64,000 nt of DNA from Methanosarcina barkeri 3 (lineage in GTDB: Archaea; Halobacteriota; Methanosarcinia; Methanosarcinales; Methanosarcinaceae). The stretch lies in NCBI RefSeq assembly GCF_000970305.1, contig NZ_CP009517.1, positions 4,402,001 through 4,466,000 of the forward strand, in the 5' to 3' direction. The translations under genes were made by a program, and so were the position numbers. A model generated the notes under the pieces. The model did not search any database. It saw only the letters and a list, made by a program, of their open reading frames with translations, and was not told where the DNA came from. Within the stretch, counting starts at the first letter, position 1. Every line of letters begins with the position of its first letter. This document shows, piece by piece, positions 26,635 through 36,076 of this stretch.

Positions 26635-26702
26635 ATTGACATCCTTATTGACATCCTTATTGACATCCTTATTGACATCCTTATTGACATCCTTATTGAC
26701 AT
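26635..26702. repeat. Five and a half copies of a 12-base unit
   Basis: ATTGACATCCTT repeats exactly from 26635, ending about 20 bases from the stop of the ABC ATPase gene. Confidence 0.95.
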
Positions 26703-26721
26703 CGTTTCTGCCTTTAATAAC

Positions 26722-27528
26722 CTATGACGAGCCATTGTTTGTTGCAACTACTGGACACCCTACCGGAATATTTTTCGGATACACCATCATTAGACGGTCC
26801 ATATAGCCTACACTGCAAATATCATTAAATATAGTGCTGAGTAATTGCTCGGATACTACATTTTTTGGGTTCCCCTTTGCAACCAGACTTCCCCGATACA
26901 TGACAATAACATCGTCACAGAACCATGAAATGTGGTTTGGGTCATGGCTACAGGCCAGTATGGTTGTCCCTTTCGTGGAGATCTTTTTTAGAATATTCCA
27001 TATTCTTATCTGATTGCAAAAGTCCAGAGCGGATGTAGGCTCATCCAGTAGCATCAGCGGCGTTTCCTGTGCCATAGCCCTTGCGATGAGCACAAGCTGG
27101 CGTTGACCGCCGCTGAGCTGGTTGTAAGGTTTGTCGGCGAGATGGGATATCTCAAGTGCCTCCATGGCTTCCTTGACCTTACTCTTATCGTCTTCGGAAA
27201 TGCCGAAGATACCACCCATGTGAGGAGTCCGGCCCATCAGCACGACTTCCTTGACAAGGTACGGAAAAGGAGGCTTGTGTTCCTGGGGCACGTAAGCGAC
27301 AAGTTTTGCCAGCTCCTCGATCTTTTTTCTCTTAACATTACACCCATCGATGGATACACTACCGCTGTTGTACTTAAGAAAACCCATACAACATTTGAAC
27401 AGGGTCGTTTTCCCGGAACCATTTGGCCCGAAAAGTCCGCATAAAGAACCTTTCTCTACCCTGAATGAAATATCTTTGAATAAGGGTACTCTATTATACC
27501 CAAAGCTCAGGTTATCTACTTTTAACAT
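26722..27528 (-). CDS. ABC transporter ATP-binding protein, iron-siderophore/cobalamin class
   Basis: 268 residues: Walker A GPNGSGKTT at about residues 34-42, Q-loop in VAYVPQEHKPP, signature LSGGQRQL near 137, Walker B LMLLDEPTSALD near 160 and the switch histidine in ACSHDPNH. It powers import with the permease encoded just upstream. ATG 27528 follows GGTGAT. A longer frame to 27594 runs into the permease gene and adds non-conserved residues. The gap to the permease stop is four bases. The substrate class is inferred from the FecCD-type permease. Confidence 0.93.
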   Translation of the reverse strand: MLKVDNLSFGYNRVPLFKDISFRVEKGSLCGLFGPNGSGKTTLFKCCMGFLKYNSGSVSIDGCNVKRKKIEELAKLVAYVPQEHKPPFPYLVKEVVLMGRTPHMGGIFGISEDDKSKVKEAMEALEISHLADKPYNQLSGGQRQLVLIARAMAQETPLMLLDEPTSALDFCNQIRIWNILKKISTKGTTILACSHDPNHISWFCDDVIVMYRGSLVAKGNPKNVVSEQLLSTIFNDICSVGYMDRLMMVYPKNIPVGCPVVATNNGSS

Positions 27529-27532
27529 ATAA

Positions 27533-28603
27533 TCACCCAAAGATCTCCTTTTCTTTACTACGGAGAAGATACAAGAGGTAAGGTGCACCCACAATAGCCG
27601 TGACGATTCCTATAGGAATTTCTGCCGAGGTTAGAGTACGCGCAAGTGTATCACAAAAGATAATGTAAACACCGCCCATCAACGCTGCTGTGGGAATGAC
27701 AAAACGGTTATCCGGCCCCTGAATTAGGCGAGCCGCGTGTGGCATCATCAGGCCAACCCATGCGACAATCCCTACCGAAGATACGCAGACTGCAGTCACA
27801 AGTGTGGCCAGGACGATGAAAATAAACTTGAAAATTTCCGGATTCACACCCAGTGCACGGGCTTCCTCGTCACCCATGGAAAGGACATTCAGCTTCCACC
27901 CGAAGAACCACATAATAGCTACGGATATTAACACCACAGGCACAGTCAACCTTACGTCATCCCATTGAGTGTAGTAGAAGCCACCCATCATCCAGAAGAC
28001 AATTTCCCTCAGTTGCGTATCATTTGAAAGGTATTTCATGATGGAAACAAACGCAGAAAATATCGAACCTATTATGATACCGGCAAGTACCAGCGTGACC
28101 ACGGGCGTCTGTCCCCTGCTCCTTGCCAGCGTGTACGCAAGGAATACAGAAAGCAAAGCAAACAAGAAAGCGCCAAGCTGTATAGAAAAAAAGATATGAG
28201 GATAGACAATCCCCAAAGCTGCACCGAATGCTGCACCTGAAGATACTCCAAGAATGTACGGTTCTACAAGAGGGTTGCGAAAACATCCCTGATAAATTGC
28301 CCCTGCCACAGAGAGTCCAATACCTACGGTTATAGCCATAATAACCCTCGGGAAGCGGATGTTCCAGACAATCGTATTTTTCAGCTTATCCAGGGAATCA
28401 ACAATATCAGGTGAGAATAGATGAGTGGCAATGATAGAATATACTTCCACTATAGAAATCTGATAGGTTCCCAGACAAATTGTGACCATCCCGCCTGCCA
28501 CCATAACAACAGCGAGAAAGAACATTATACACAGCTTTCTTCCTTCAAAAAAATCGAGGGTAGTATGAGTCGATATTTTCACTTCAGTTGATACTTCTTC
28601 CAT
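27533..28603 (-). CDS. FecCD-type ABC transporter permease
   Basis: 356 residues with about ten membrane helices. It has the family's hallmarks NPLVEPYILGVSSGAAFGAA (about residues 130-150), GDEEARALGVN (about 240-250) and a GIVAWVGLMMPHAARL coupling segment near 285. Such permeases form dimers that import ferric siderophores, heme or corrinoids. The first 25 residues are cytoplasmic. It lies nine bases after the binding-protein gene and four before the ATPase, forming a compact importer operon. Confidence 0.94.
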   Translation of the reverse strand: MEEVSTEVKISTHTTLDFFEGRKLCIMFFLAVVMVAGGMVTICLGTYQISIVEVYSIIATHLFSPDIVDSLDKLKNTIVWNIRFPRVIMAITVGIGLSVAGAIYQGCFRNPLVEPYILGVSSGAAFGAALGIVYPHIFFSIQLGAFLFALLSVFLAYTLARSRGQTPVVTLVLAGIIIGSIFSAFVSIMKYLSNDTQLREIVFWMMGGFYYTQWDDVRLTVPVVLISVAIMWFFGWKLNVLSMGDEEARALGVNPEIFKFIFIVLATLVTAVCVSSVGIVAWVGLMMPHAARLIQGPDNRFVIPTAALMGGVYIIFCDTLARTLTSAEIPIGIVTAIVGAPYLLYLLRSKEKEIFG

Positions 28604-28612
28604 AATTTACAC

Positions 28613-29926
28613 CTAGAAATCAGACTCTACTGTCCAGTCAAGGTACTGAGCCGATCTGATTTTTTCTGCTGTTGCAAGATCCACTCCGTATATGTCCTGG
28701 TACAGTTTCAACGCAAAATCACTGACCTTGATATCCTGGAAACGATCAGGATAGCAACCCTTAGCGACAATCAGCAAATCCAGAGGATACTCTAAACGAC
28801 GGTCACAGTTTCTCGGCGTGTAAGGCATGGAATAGATACGCTTGTTTTTCACGGCCTTGAGTTCCTGCATATTCTGGTAATATATTGAATCCTGAAGTTC
28901 GATAGGCGGATGATACCCAGAATATGTGGGCAAAAAAATCACATCTGGATCTAATGCCAGTACCTGTTCGGCATTGAGTAGCTTTCCCGAACCGGTGTCT
29001 TGGTAAGCATTCTTACCATCAGCAACAGTCTCAAGAATGTACGATTCCGGAGTGTCAATTCCGCTTACATACCCTGCACCACCACTTTGTCTGGCCTTGG
29101 AAGAGAGCCCGAGATACAGAGCTGTGACCTTTTCGTCCTCAGGAATATCTCTGGTCCTGTCCACAATCATCTTTTCCGTGTTATTCAGGTAGTCTGCCAG
29201 AACCATTGCTTCTTCCTCCTTATCGAATAACTGTCCGATTATGCGCATCTCATCGCGCATAGTTTCCAGGCCGGAATTATTGTAGTTGTTCGGTGAATAG
29301 AGCACGATTACGGGTATGCCCAGAGACTCGATTGTTGATATCTTTTTATTGTTATTTTCAATATCGTTGGCACCCATAGAGCAGTCACCGACCCTTATAA
29401 TTAGTACATTAGGGTTCGCACTAGCCAGTTTTTCGTAATTAATGATGGTCATGCCTGACGAAGACTCCGTACAGGATACATTAGATAGCCATGGACTAAC
29501 AACGCAAATTGTGTTTGACCCACCGCTAAAAGTGTAATTTGTACCGGAATTAAGAGTAATATTTGACTGTTTAAATGAACTGGAACCCAGCCCAATTGAA
29601 CCGACTGAGACTATTTTATCAATTTCACTAAGATTCGTCAGGACGCCTTCAACGAACCCGTCGTCGATTGTAGCAATACGCTGGATATCCTTCGGAACTT
29701 TTACCTGTACTCCACGCATATCCGTTACATATCTGTACTGTTCATCAGAATCTGATGTTGCCGTCGATGAGTTTGTGGCAGCTGTAGTAACCTGGCCTGT
29801 TTGTTCACTGCATCCTTCTATCGATACAATAAAGAGAATAATGAATACACACAAAACAAAGCCCTTTTTAGAATTAAAATAACTTGAAAGCTTGCCAATT
29901 CTATTATTATTAGGCTTACCGTTCAT
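28613..29926 (-). CDS. ABC transporter substrate-binding lipoprotein 1 (iron/corrinoid type)
   Basis: 437 residues from ATG 29926. A TTG at 29944 would add six residues. A signal helix ends in a lipobox-like VSIEGC near residue 40, then a Thr/Ser-rich linker. The periplasmic-binding fold begins YVTDMRGVQVKVPKDIQRIA, typical of class III (BtuF/FhuD) proteins, with a long central helix. It is larger than usual (~300) and ends in a YLDWTVESDF tail shared with the paralogue at 31859. It would capture substrate outside the cell for the permease encoded downstream. Confidence 0.88.
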   Translation of the reverse strand: MNGKPNNNRIGKLSSYFNSKKGFVLCVFIILFIVSIEGCSEQTGQVTTAATNSSTATSDSDEQYRYVTDMRGVQVKVPKDIQRIATIDDGFVEGVLTNLSEIDKIVSVGSIGLGSSSFKQSNITLNSGTNYTFSGGSNTICVVSPWLSNVSCTESSSGMTIINYEKLASANPNVLIIRVGDCSMGANDIENNNKKISTIESLGIPVIVLYSPNNYNNSGLETMRDEMRIIGQLFDKEEEAMVLADYLNNTEKMIVDRTRDIPEDEKVTALYLGLSSKARQSGGAGYVSGIDTPESYILETVADGKNAYQDTGSGKLLNAEQVLALDPDVIFLPTYSGYHPPIELQDSIYYQNMQELKAVKNKRIYSMPYTPRNCDRRLEYPLDLLIVAKGCYPDRFQDIKVSDFALKLYQDIYGVDLATAEKIRSAQYLDWTVESDF

Positions 29927-30143
29927 ATATGATCCCTGTAACAATAAACTACGTGTTTGTATTACTTTTTACTACATAACTTTACCGAATTAATTTTTAT
30001 GGATATAATTAAATTAGATAATAAGAAATGTTATTAAAAATCTATAAAATAGCAAAGAAATAATCAATAAATTTAGTATAAAGGATTAAAAATGGCAAGA
30101 TACAACTATCTTTAATTTTTTCAGGAGCACGTTGGGAGGTAGT

Positions 30144-31505
30144 ATGAAGACATCTATATTTTTAATAATTGCTTTCTTACTTCTTACTGCGTTGCCTTTG
30201 ATCGTTTATGCGGACAATACAAAACCGGTCACTATTATATATCTCTATGACGAAAGCTGTCAACGATGTACCGAAGCAATGCCAGTAGTCAGACAGGCCG
30301 TTGAAGAAGCCCGTGAAGAAGGCATATATGTCGATTACCAGGAAATCAGGGTAAATTCAAGAAAAGGAATATTTTATATCGATCATTATAGTCTGACAGA
30401 GATCCCGGACCTTATCATTGATAATCATACGGTCATTGGCCCAACAAATCTGGGAGGAGAATACGGAACAGTTCTAAGTGATATTAAGAATACAATAGTG
30501 TCTTCTTACGAGTATGTTTCTCCAGTGACTGTGCGTACAATTGCGGAAAAAAAGTATAAAATTGACAGTAACGTCACAGTAACCGTATATATATCCAACC
30601 GGGGTAACACAGCTATTAATGCCAGTCTTTCCGGAGGGTTAACAGAGGGCTCTAAATTAGTTTCAGGACAATTTTACTGGAGCGGCCCATTACAGCCGGG
30701 TGCTGAGGAGAAGGTCACATATGTGTTATCGGGAGGAAATACCTCTTACATGTTCCCTTCTGCCGTATACTATGAGGATGACTGCGGTAGTCATATTATC
30801 ACAGACAATTATGTGCCCGTCACGATTCCGGTGTTCTCAGTTCCCATTGCATTTGCATCTGGAATCATGGCTGCGTTTTCCCCATGTATCTTCGCAGTTA
30901 TGGCATATATGGCCACGCTGGCAGCCTCTGGTAAGAAACGACATTCGCTGCTGATTAACATAATAGCTTTTTCGGCAGGGCTGCTTTTTATGTATTCATT
31001 GATTGGTGCCTGCTTCTACAGGATTAGTGTAACCATGCCCTCAATGTATAATCTAGCCAAATATTTGATAATCTTCTCAATGCTCGTCATCGGTTCTGTC
31101 ATGATACTCAAAACATTATTCCACTATGAACTCAGTCTCTCGGATGCAGAGTTCCGGAAATTAATTGCTCTGCTGAAACCTTATAACAAAATAAGCATGG
31201 CTGGCTTCAGCTTTGCAATAGGGTTAGGATTCGGCCTGATAAAAATGCCCTGCACCGGCGGGCCATATCTTGCAATACTTGGCATGATGACCGACCAGAA
31301 TAGCTCATTTCAGGATTTATATTACCTTCTGGCATATAATGCAGGCATCGTGTTCCCGATATTAGGGCTTGGGATATTGCTCACCACCGGGCTTTCCGCC
31401 CGCAGACTAGATGCGATCAGAATACGATACCGGACATTTATAAATATCACAACTGGAATCACTCTTTTTATTCTGGCCGCAATGCTGGCATTTAACATAG
31501 TATGA
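30144..31505 (+). CDS. Thioredoxin-like domain fused to CcdA-type membrane protein
   Basis: 453 residues. A signal peptide (1-24) is followed by a thioredoxin-like domain with CQRC at about 38-41, an all-beta NEW3/CARDB-like domain with N-glycosylation sequons (about 125-215), and six membrane helices with SPCIFAV near 246 and MPCTGGPY near 375, the paired cysteines of CcdA/DsbD. This predicts electron transfer from cytoplasmic thiols to an outside thioredoxin. GGGAGGT precedes ATG 30144; a TTG at 30132 lies in that site. It is divergent from the importer operon and upstream of a second binding protein. Confidence 0.85.
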   Translation: MKTSIFLIIAFLLLTALPLIVYADNTKPVTIIYLYDESCQRCTEAMPVVRQAVEEAREEGIYVDYQEIRVNSRKGIFYIDHYSLTEIPDLIIDNHTVIGPTNLGGEYGTVLSDIKNTIVSSYEYVSPVTVRTIAEKKYKIDSNVTVTVYISNRGNTAINASLSGGLTEGSKLVSGQFYWSGPLQPGAEEKVTYVLSGGNTSYMFPSAVYYEDDCGSHIITDNYVPVTIPVFSVPIAFASGIMAAFSPCIFAVMAYMATLAASGKKRHSLLINIIAFSAGLLFMYSLIGACFYRISVTMPSMYNLAKYLIIFSMLVIGSVMILKTLFHYELSLSDAEFRKLIALLKPYNKISMAGFSFAIGLGFGLIKMPCTGGPYLAILGMMTDQNSSFQDLYYLLAYNAGIVFPILGLGILLTTGLSARRLDAIRIRYRTFINITTGITLFILAAMLAFNIV

Positions 31506-31858
31506 GCAATAAGTTATAGTAGACCAGTACGATAGAAGTTAACCAACTTGGCTTTTAAACCGGAACTTGTCAATAAATAAACACATGAGTAGAATAAGAC
31601 TTTTTTTAGTATTTATAATATTTTGTAATACATGAAATATAAAATAGGCAAGTTTATTAAGGGTCATAGTTATTAAAGTGCTACGAATATTTTACTATTA
31701 ATATTTATTGACATATTTTTGAATACTGAATATAATGATTTTCCAACTTGAATCAGTATTTATCATAAAAAATAAAATTTTCAGAAGCTTTGTTCCTTAA
31801 TAGGTACAAAGGACTGCAGATAATAGTAACCAATAAGTGATCGAGGTTGAGCTTTTTT
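31506..31858. other. AT-rich intergenic region
   Basis: Between the CcdA fusion and the second binding-protein gene. Several TATA-like stretches occur (for example AGTATTTATAATAT near 31610), but no gene or strong hairpin is seen. The second binding protein may therefore have its own promoter. Confidence 0.5.
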
Positions 31859-33085
31859 ATGGCTAAGTTGATAGTTTTTACGTTTCTAATTATACTCATT
31901 AGCTTGCCGTTTGCCGGATGTCTATCAGAAAAAGCCACTTTGCCAGCGACAGTTCCATCGACAAACGATGAATCCAGTAACATCACAGATATGAGAGGTA
32001 TTCAGGTAAAAGTACCAAAAAATGTTACAAGAGCTGCCGTAATCAGTGACGGTTTCGTCGAATGCATGATGATCAGCCTGGGTGTCCAGGATACTATTGT
32101 GTCTGTTGGTACCACAATCACCACAAATAGTACATGCGTAATCCCGAGTGTTAAGGGAGAAAATATTACGTATGAGAATGGTCAAAACACGATGCTTTAC
32201 CTGGATCCTTCATTAAATAATACAATCAGGTTGACACCCCAGCAGTACAACGTTATCAGTTACGAAACGCTTGCGAGTTCGAATCCGGATGTCATTATTC
32301 TCAGGGTTGGGGATTGTTCGGTTGGATGGGACAACCGTGATACCATGAATAAGACTATCGAAACAATGGAGGCACTTGGAGTCCCTGTGATAGTCCTCTA
32401 TTCTCCTACATATTATTCGAATTCGGACCTTTCTTCTATAAGAGAAGAAATGAGAATTATCGGACAAATTTTTGGTAAAGAGAAGGACGCTCTTGAGTTA
32501 GCTGATTACATCCAGAGCACGGAGAAGATGATATCGGACAGGACAAAGGATATACCTGAGGCTAGCAAGCCTACGGTGTTGTACTTCGGTCTTTCGCCCA
32601 ATGCCAGGAAAGCAGGAGGCTCAGGCCATTCGTGGGGTGTAGATACACCCGAATCATACACAATTGAAGGCATCGTACATGCGAAGAACGCTTACAGGGA
32701 TACAGGCACTTCAAAAATACTGAACACTGAGCAGGTTCTGACCATGAACCCTGATATCATATTACTGGCTACCTCATGGGGATACCATCCTGCCAGGGAA
32801 CTTTACGAAGCACCTTACTACCAGAATCTGAAAGAGCTAAGCGCGATTAAGAATAAAAAAGTTTATTCGATGCCATGGACACCCTCAAATTGCGCTCGAC
32901 GCCTGGAATACCCCATTGACCTGATGATAACTGCGAAAGCATGTTACCCGGAGAAGTTCCAGGACATCAAAGTCCACGAATGGGTGTTGGACTTCTACAA
33001 ACATGTCTACCATGTCGATGACGAAACCGCCAGGGGTCTCAGGTCAGTGCAATGGCTCGATTGGATGGAAGAGGAGGACTTTTGA
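31859..33085 (+). CDS. ABC transporter substrate-binding lipoprotein 2, orphan paralogue
   Basis: 408 residues from ATG 31859. The signal sequence ends in LPFAGC, a clear lipobox at about residues 17-22. The binding domain begins NITDMRGIQVKVPKNVTRAA and closely follows protein 1 at 28613: DGFVE, a Y(E/N)(K/T)LASxNPxVxIxRVGDCS block, and an LDWMEEEDF end. No permease or ATPase follows, so it probably feeds the divergent importer, perhaps with a different ligand preference. A methyltransferase gene starts 67 bases after its stop. Confidence 0.88.
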   Translation: MAKLIVFTFLIILISLPFAGCLSEKATLPATVPSTNDESSNITDMRGIQVKVPKNVTRAAVISDGFVECMMISLGVQDTIVSVGTTITTNSTCVIPSVKGENITYENGQNTMLYLDPSLNNTIRLTPQQYNVISYETLASSNPDVIILRVGDCSVGWDNRDTMNKTIETMEALGVPVIVLYSPTYYSNSDLSSIREEMRIIGQIFGKEKDALELADYIQSTEKMISDRTKDIPEASKPTVLYFGLSPNARKAGGSGHSWGVDTPESYTIEGIVHAKNAYRDTGTSKILNTEQVLTMNPDIILLATSWGYHPARELYEAPYYQNLKELSAIKNKKVYSMPWTPSNCARRLEYPIDLMITAKACYPEKFQDIKVHEWVLDFYKHVYHVDDETARGLRSVQWLDWMEEEDF

Positions 33086-33152
33086 GATTTTTGAGAATTT
33101 TGAGATAATTTTTGATAGGAATGTTCTAGAAGAATATGTTAGGAGGATTTTT

Positions 33153-33980
33153 ATGATGAATAACACAATCGACTACGGAGAGATCTGGAAAACGATGAGG
33201 GAAGAGAGCAAGAAGACGAACTTTGAGAGTGATAGGTTCTGGACAATGGAAGAGGCAGTTAAATATGACACTCAGATTAAGATGAACAATTGGAATTTTT
33301 CGAGAAACCTGATTCAGAGGATCGATTTCACACCTGATTCTAAAGTCCTGGATATCGGAGCTGGTCCCGGTACACTGACCATACCGCTCGCCGGCATGGT
33401 TAAGCACGTCACTGCCGTAGAACCCTCCGATGGTATGTTATACTGCCTTAAAGAGAACATCAAAGCAAAGGAGTTGAATAACGTTTCCTGGATCCAGAAG
33501 AAGTGGGAAGAAGTTGATCTCAGAGACCTGGACGCTCCTTACGATGTAGTTGTCGCTTCGTTTTCTTTGGCCATGCCGGACATAAGAGAGGCAGTAATTA
33601 AAATGAACAATGTGTCCTCTAAATATGTCTACTTGAACTGGTTCGCAGGTATGCCGTCTTGGGAAAAGACATATGCTGAAGCGTGGCAAAGGGTTCATGG
33701 TACCCCATATAACATTCATCCGCAGATCGACTGTATATATAAGGTTCTTTATGACATGGGGATATATCCAAATATCACCGTATATCCTGATTACTGGGAA
33801 TTGGTCTACCCAAGAATGGAAGACGCAGTTACTCACTACAAGCGGATTGTCAATGCAACTACTGCCGAACATGAAGAAATACTAAAAAAATACATATCTG
33901 AGACTTTTTCCTGCGAGAATGGAGCTGTCAGGATGAAAGAAAAATCATACAATGCCTGGCTATGGTGGGAGAGGTCATAA
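33153..33980 (+). CDS. Class I SAM-dependent methyltransferase
   Basis: 275 residues. Motif I is VLDIGAGPGTLT at about 62-73, followed by VTAVEPSDGML (motif II acidic residue) and a VVASFSLAMPD post-motif. The start is ATG 33153, five bases after AGGAGGA. The open frame upstream overlaps the binding-protein gene and is not supported. The C-terminal half is rich in Trp and Tyr (WFAGMPSWEKTY, DYWELVYPRMED), which may shape a substrate pocket. Context suggests methylation linked to the imported ligand or its chelator, but the substrate is unknown. A terminator follows at once. Confidence 0.85.
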   Translation: MMNNTIDYGEIWKTMREESKKTNFESDRFWTMEEAVKYDTQIKMNNWNFSRNLIQRIDFTPDSKVLDIGAGPGTLTIPLAGMVKHVTAVEPSDGMLYCLKENIKAKELNNVSWIQKKWEEVDLRDLDAPYDVVVASFSLAMPDIREAVIKMNNVSSKYVYLNWFAGMPSWEKTYAEAWQRVHGTPYNIHPQIDCIYKVLYDMGIYPNITVYPDYWELVYPRMEDAVTHYKRIVNATTAEHEEILKKYISETFSCENGAVRMKEKSYNAWLWWERS

Positions 33981-33988
33981 GTCGGCAC

Positions 33989-34019
33989 GGATGGCGTCCT
34001 ATATGCCATCCAACACATT
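33989..34019 (+). terminator. Hairpin terminator of the methyltransferase transcript
   Basis: GGATGGC (33989-33995) pairs perfectly with GCCATCC (34005-34011), followed by AACACATTTTT. It lies nine bases past the methyltransferase stop. Confidence 0.65.
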
Positions 34020-34339
34020 TTTAACATATCTTATATGACAGGACTCCATCCCATCAGTATTTGAGTACTTACATAGTTGAAATAAAAAACAGTAGCATGA
34101 GAATCTCTATTTTCACCAAATATGGGGGAAATTACTTATTATTCAGTAATTCATCAGTGACTGGTAATTTGCAATTAAGTGGTTGATGTTTTAATATTCG
34201 GTATCCAGTTTAGCGAGATTTAGTTTTCAACATTAGAACAAATCTGCTCTCTAACTTCACTGAAGTACAGAACAAAAAGGTCGGAAAAGAAGTACTCAGT
34301 AGATTTTAGAGACATGTGGATCCAATAACAAAGACAACC

Positions 34340-34440
34340 TTTTTTCTACTATACCTGTGAACTACCCCACCCTGTCGCTTCGCTCCGAGGGTGGAGCTTC
34401 CTTCGAGTGATTACGTCATTTGGATATTTGCAGTGATGCA
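34340..34440 (-). ncRNA. Right-end hairpin and probable omega RNA 3' region
   Basis: CCACCCT (34367-34373) pairs with AGGGTGG (34388-34394), just downstream of the tnpB stop. In characterised IS605 elements the guide (omega) RNA is made from the 3' part of tnpB through the right end, its last bases being the guide. By analogy an RNA read leftward through here would carry a guide from the DNA beyond about 34340. Exact ends are inferred. Confidence 0.4.
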
Positions 34441-35664
34441 GGTATCCATCTGTAATCCTGTTTGTCGAAGATTATCAGAAAATTTCTGATAGCTTGTCCA
34501 CAAAGCATTTTGTGATAAGAACCGCTTCATGATGTTGATAGCACTATTTCTATCTCTATCAATTACGTTTCCGCAATCACAATTCATAGTTCTTTCCCAA
34601 AGAGGCATATCGTGCCTTTTTCCGCAAACACAACACTCTTTGGATGTATAGCTTTCATCAATTCTTATTACTTTTTTACCTGCAAGCTCTGCTTTGTAGG
34701 TCAAGAATTCGGTGAATCTGGAAAGATATCCTTGATTTTGTGTTGATCTGTTCTGAGAACGCTTTCTTTTTCCAGTTACTTTCTTTGATTGAGCCATACT
34801 TTTTAAGTTAAGATCACCCACGATTACTGTATTTGCTCTGGTGTTCTCGATCATGGTTTTAGAAAGTTTATGCTGAAAATCTTTGATCTGATTAGATTTC
34901 TTTGCTTCCATTTTCCGATAGGTTCTGTGCAACCTTATCCATTTTCTGCTTCCTTTTTTACAATGATCTCTTCTGGATTTGATTGTATCTATTTTTGTAT
35001 TCCAGTATTGATCTGCTCTAGGCGTTTTAACTTCAAAGAATTTACCTTGAGTATTTACTGCTGTCACTATTTTTGTAATTCCTAAGTCTATTGCTTGATA
35101 CAAATCGTTATCAATATACTCTGTGATTGGAATTTCTTCGTATGTTATGGATACAAAGAATTTTCCTCTGCCCTTATAGGGGTCATCATTGTAGATTTCA
35201 ATCTGCTTGATTTCCAACAAATCAAAAGCATTTCCAATCTCAAAAGATAATGGAATTTCATTTACTTTATGAGAGAAACTGAGTTTCCCATTATTGATTT
35301 TGAATCCACTCTGATTGTAAACAAGAGTCATGAAGTATTTTCCACTTCGGAACTTTGGAGATCTTGCAGATTTATCACCATTTTTCCAGAGCGAGAAGAA
35401 TGATTTATAATTAGCATCAAGTTTTTTCAGAACCGATTGCAGTACTTTGGAATACACCATATTGTACTGAGGAAATTTTTCTTTTAGTGCTGGAAGTTGA
35501 TTCTGTTGTTCTACGTACTTTACACTTCTCTGTTCAGTTTTCCACGCATCTTTTCTTTCAGCTAAAGCGAAATTATAGAGGCATCTGCACTGTTCAGATA
35601 GTTGCCAAAGAACATCTACCTGTTCTTCAGTCGGATTTATCTTGATCTTCTTCGTCAGATGCAT
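34411..35664 (-). CDS. tnpB: TnpB, RNA-guided nuclease-like protein with altered RuvC-II site
   Basis: 417 residues, complete. There is an N-terminal HTH/OrfB_IS605 region, then RuvC-I QAIDLGITKIV near residue 190. The RuvC-II segment reads VIVGDLNLKS near 287, a zinc finger CCVCGKRHDM...NCDCG lies at about 345-372, and RuvC-III is DRDRNSAINI. The two aspartates are present, but the glutamate normal in RuvC-II (EDL) is glycine (GDL). A glutamate in IDESYTSKEC may replace it, as reported for some TnpB groups. The start lies 38 bases inside tnpA. Confidence 0.93.
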   Translation of the reverse strand: MHLTKKIKINPTEEQVDVLWQLSEQCRCLYNFALAERKDAWKTEQRSVKYVEQQNQLPALKEKFPQYNMVYSKVLQSVLKKLDANYKSFFSLWKNGDKSARSPKFRSGKYFMTLVYNQSGFKINNGKLSFSHKVNEIPLSFEIGNAFDLLEIKQIEIYNDDPYKGRGKFFVSITYEEIPITEYIDNDLYQAIDLGITKIVTAVNTQGKFFEVKTPRADQYWNTKIDTIKSRRDHCKKGSRKWIRLHRTYRKMEAKKSNQIKDFQHKLSKTMIENTRANTVIVGDLNLKSMAQSKKVTGKRKRSQNRSTQNQGYLSRFTEFLTYKAELAGKKVIRIDESYTSKECCVCGKRHDMPLWERTMNCDCGNVIDRDRNSAINIMKRFLSQNALWTSYQKFSDNLRQTGLQMDTCITANIQMT

Positions 35665-36067
35665 ATTTGCCTTGATTCTCCACGTATTTTTTAAGTACGT
35701 CTAGGGTTACTTGCCCTGTCGATGCGATAAAATACGATCTTGACCAGAACGTATCTTCCCATAACATAGTCTTTACTTCAGGGAAGTTTTTACGAATCTC
35801 CCTTGAAGTTATAGTTTTGATTGTGTTGATGTATTTTGGAATATCAAGTGAAGGTTTTGCTGAAAATAATAAGTGGAAGTGATCTTTGTCACACTCAATA
35901 TTCAGTACTTCAACATCGTATGTTTCACTTATGTTATGAATTTTAGTTTTAAGAAAATCGACAACTAAAGGATTCGTTAGAGCTTTTCTTCTATATTTCA
36001 CACACTGAACGAAATGATAATGGAGTGAATATACAGAATGGCTTCCACGATCTAGTTTATACTGCAT
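35627..36067 (-). CDS. tnpA: TnpA, Y1 (HUH) single-strand transposase
   Basis: About 146 residues from ATG 36067, with GTGAT just upstream; a GTG at 36076 is also possible. HFHLLFSA near residue 85 is the HUH metal motif and the nucleophile tyrosine is in KKYVENQ near 128. It cuts and joins single-stranded DNA at hairpin ends. Length is typical. The 3' end overlaps tnpB by 38 bases in another frame. Confidence 0.93.
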   Translation of the reverse strand: MQYKLDRGSHSVYSLHYHFVQCVKYRRKALTNPLVVDFLKTKIHNISETYDVEVLNIECDKDHFHLLFSAKPSLDIPKYINTIKTITSREIRKNFPEVKTMLWEDTFWSRSYFIASTGQVTLDVLKKYVENQGKYASDEEDQDKSD

Positions 36068-36076
36068 AGTTATCAC

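Noticed and set aside
31847-31858. TTG start for binding protein 2
   Set aside because: ATG at 31859 gives a normal signal peptide and the extra four residues have no support.
32275-32300. GTTCGAATCC, resembling a tRNA T-loop
   Set aside because: It lies inside the second binding-protein gene and no cloverleaf surrounds it. No tRNA was found in the window.
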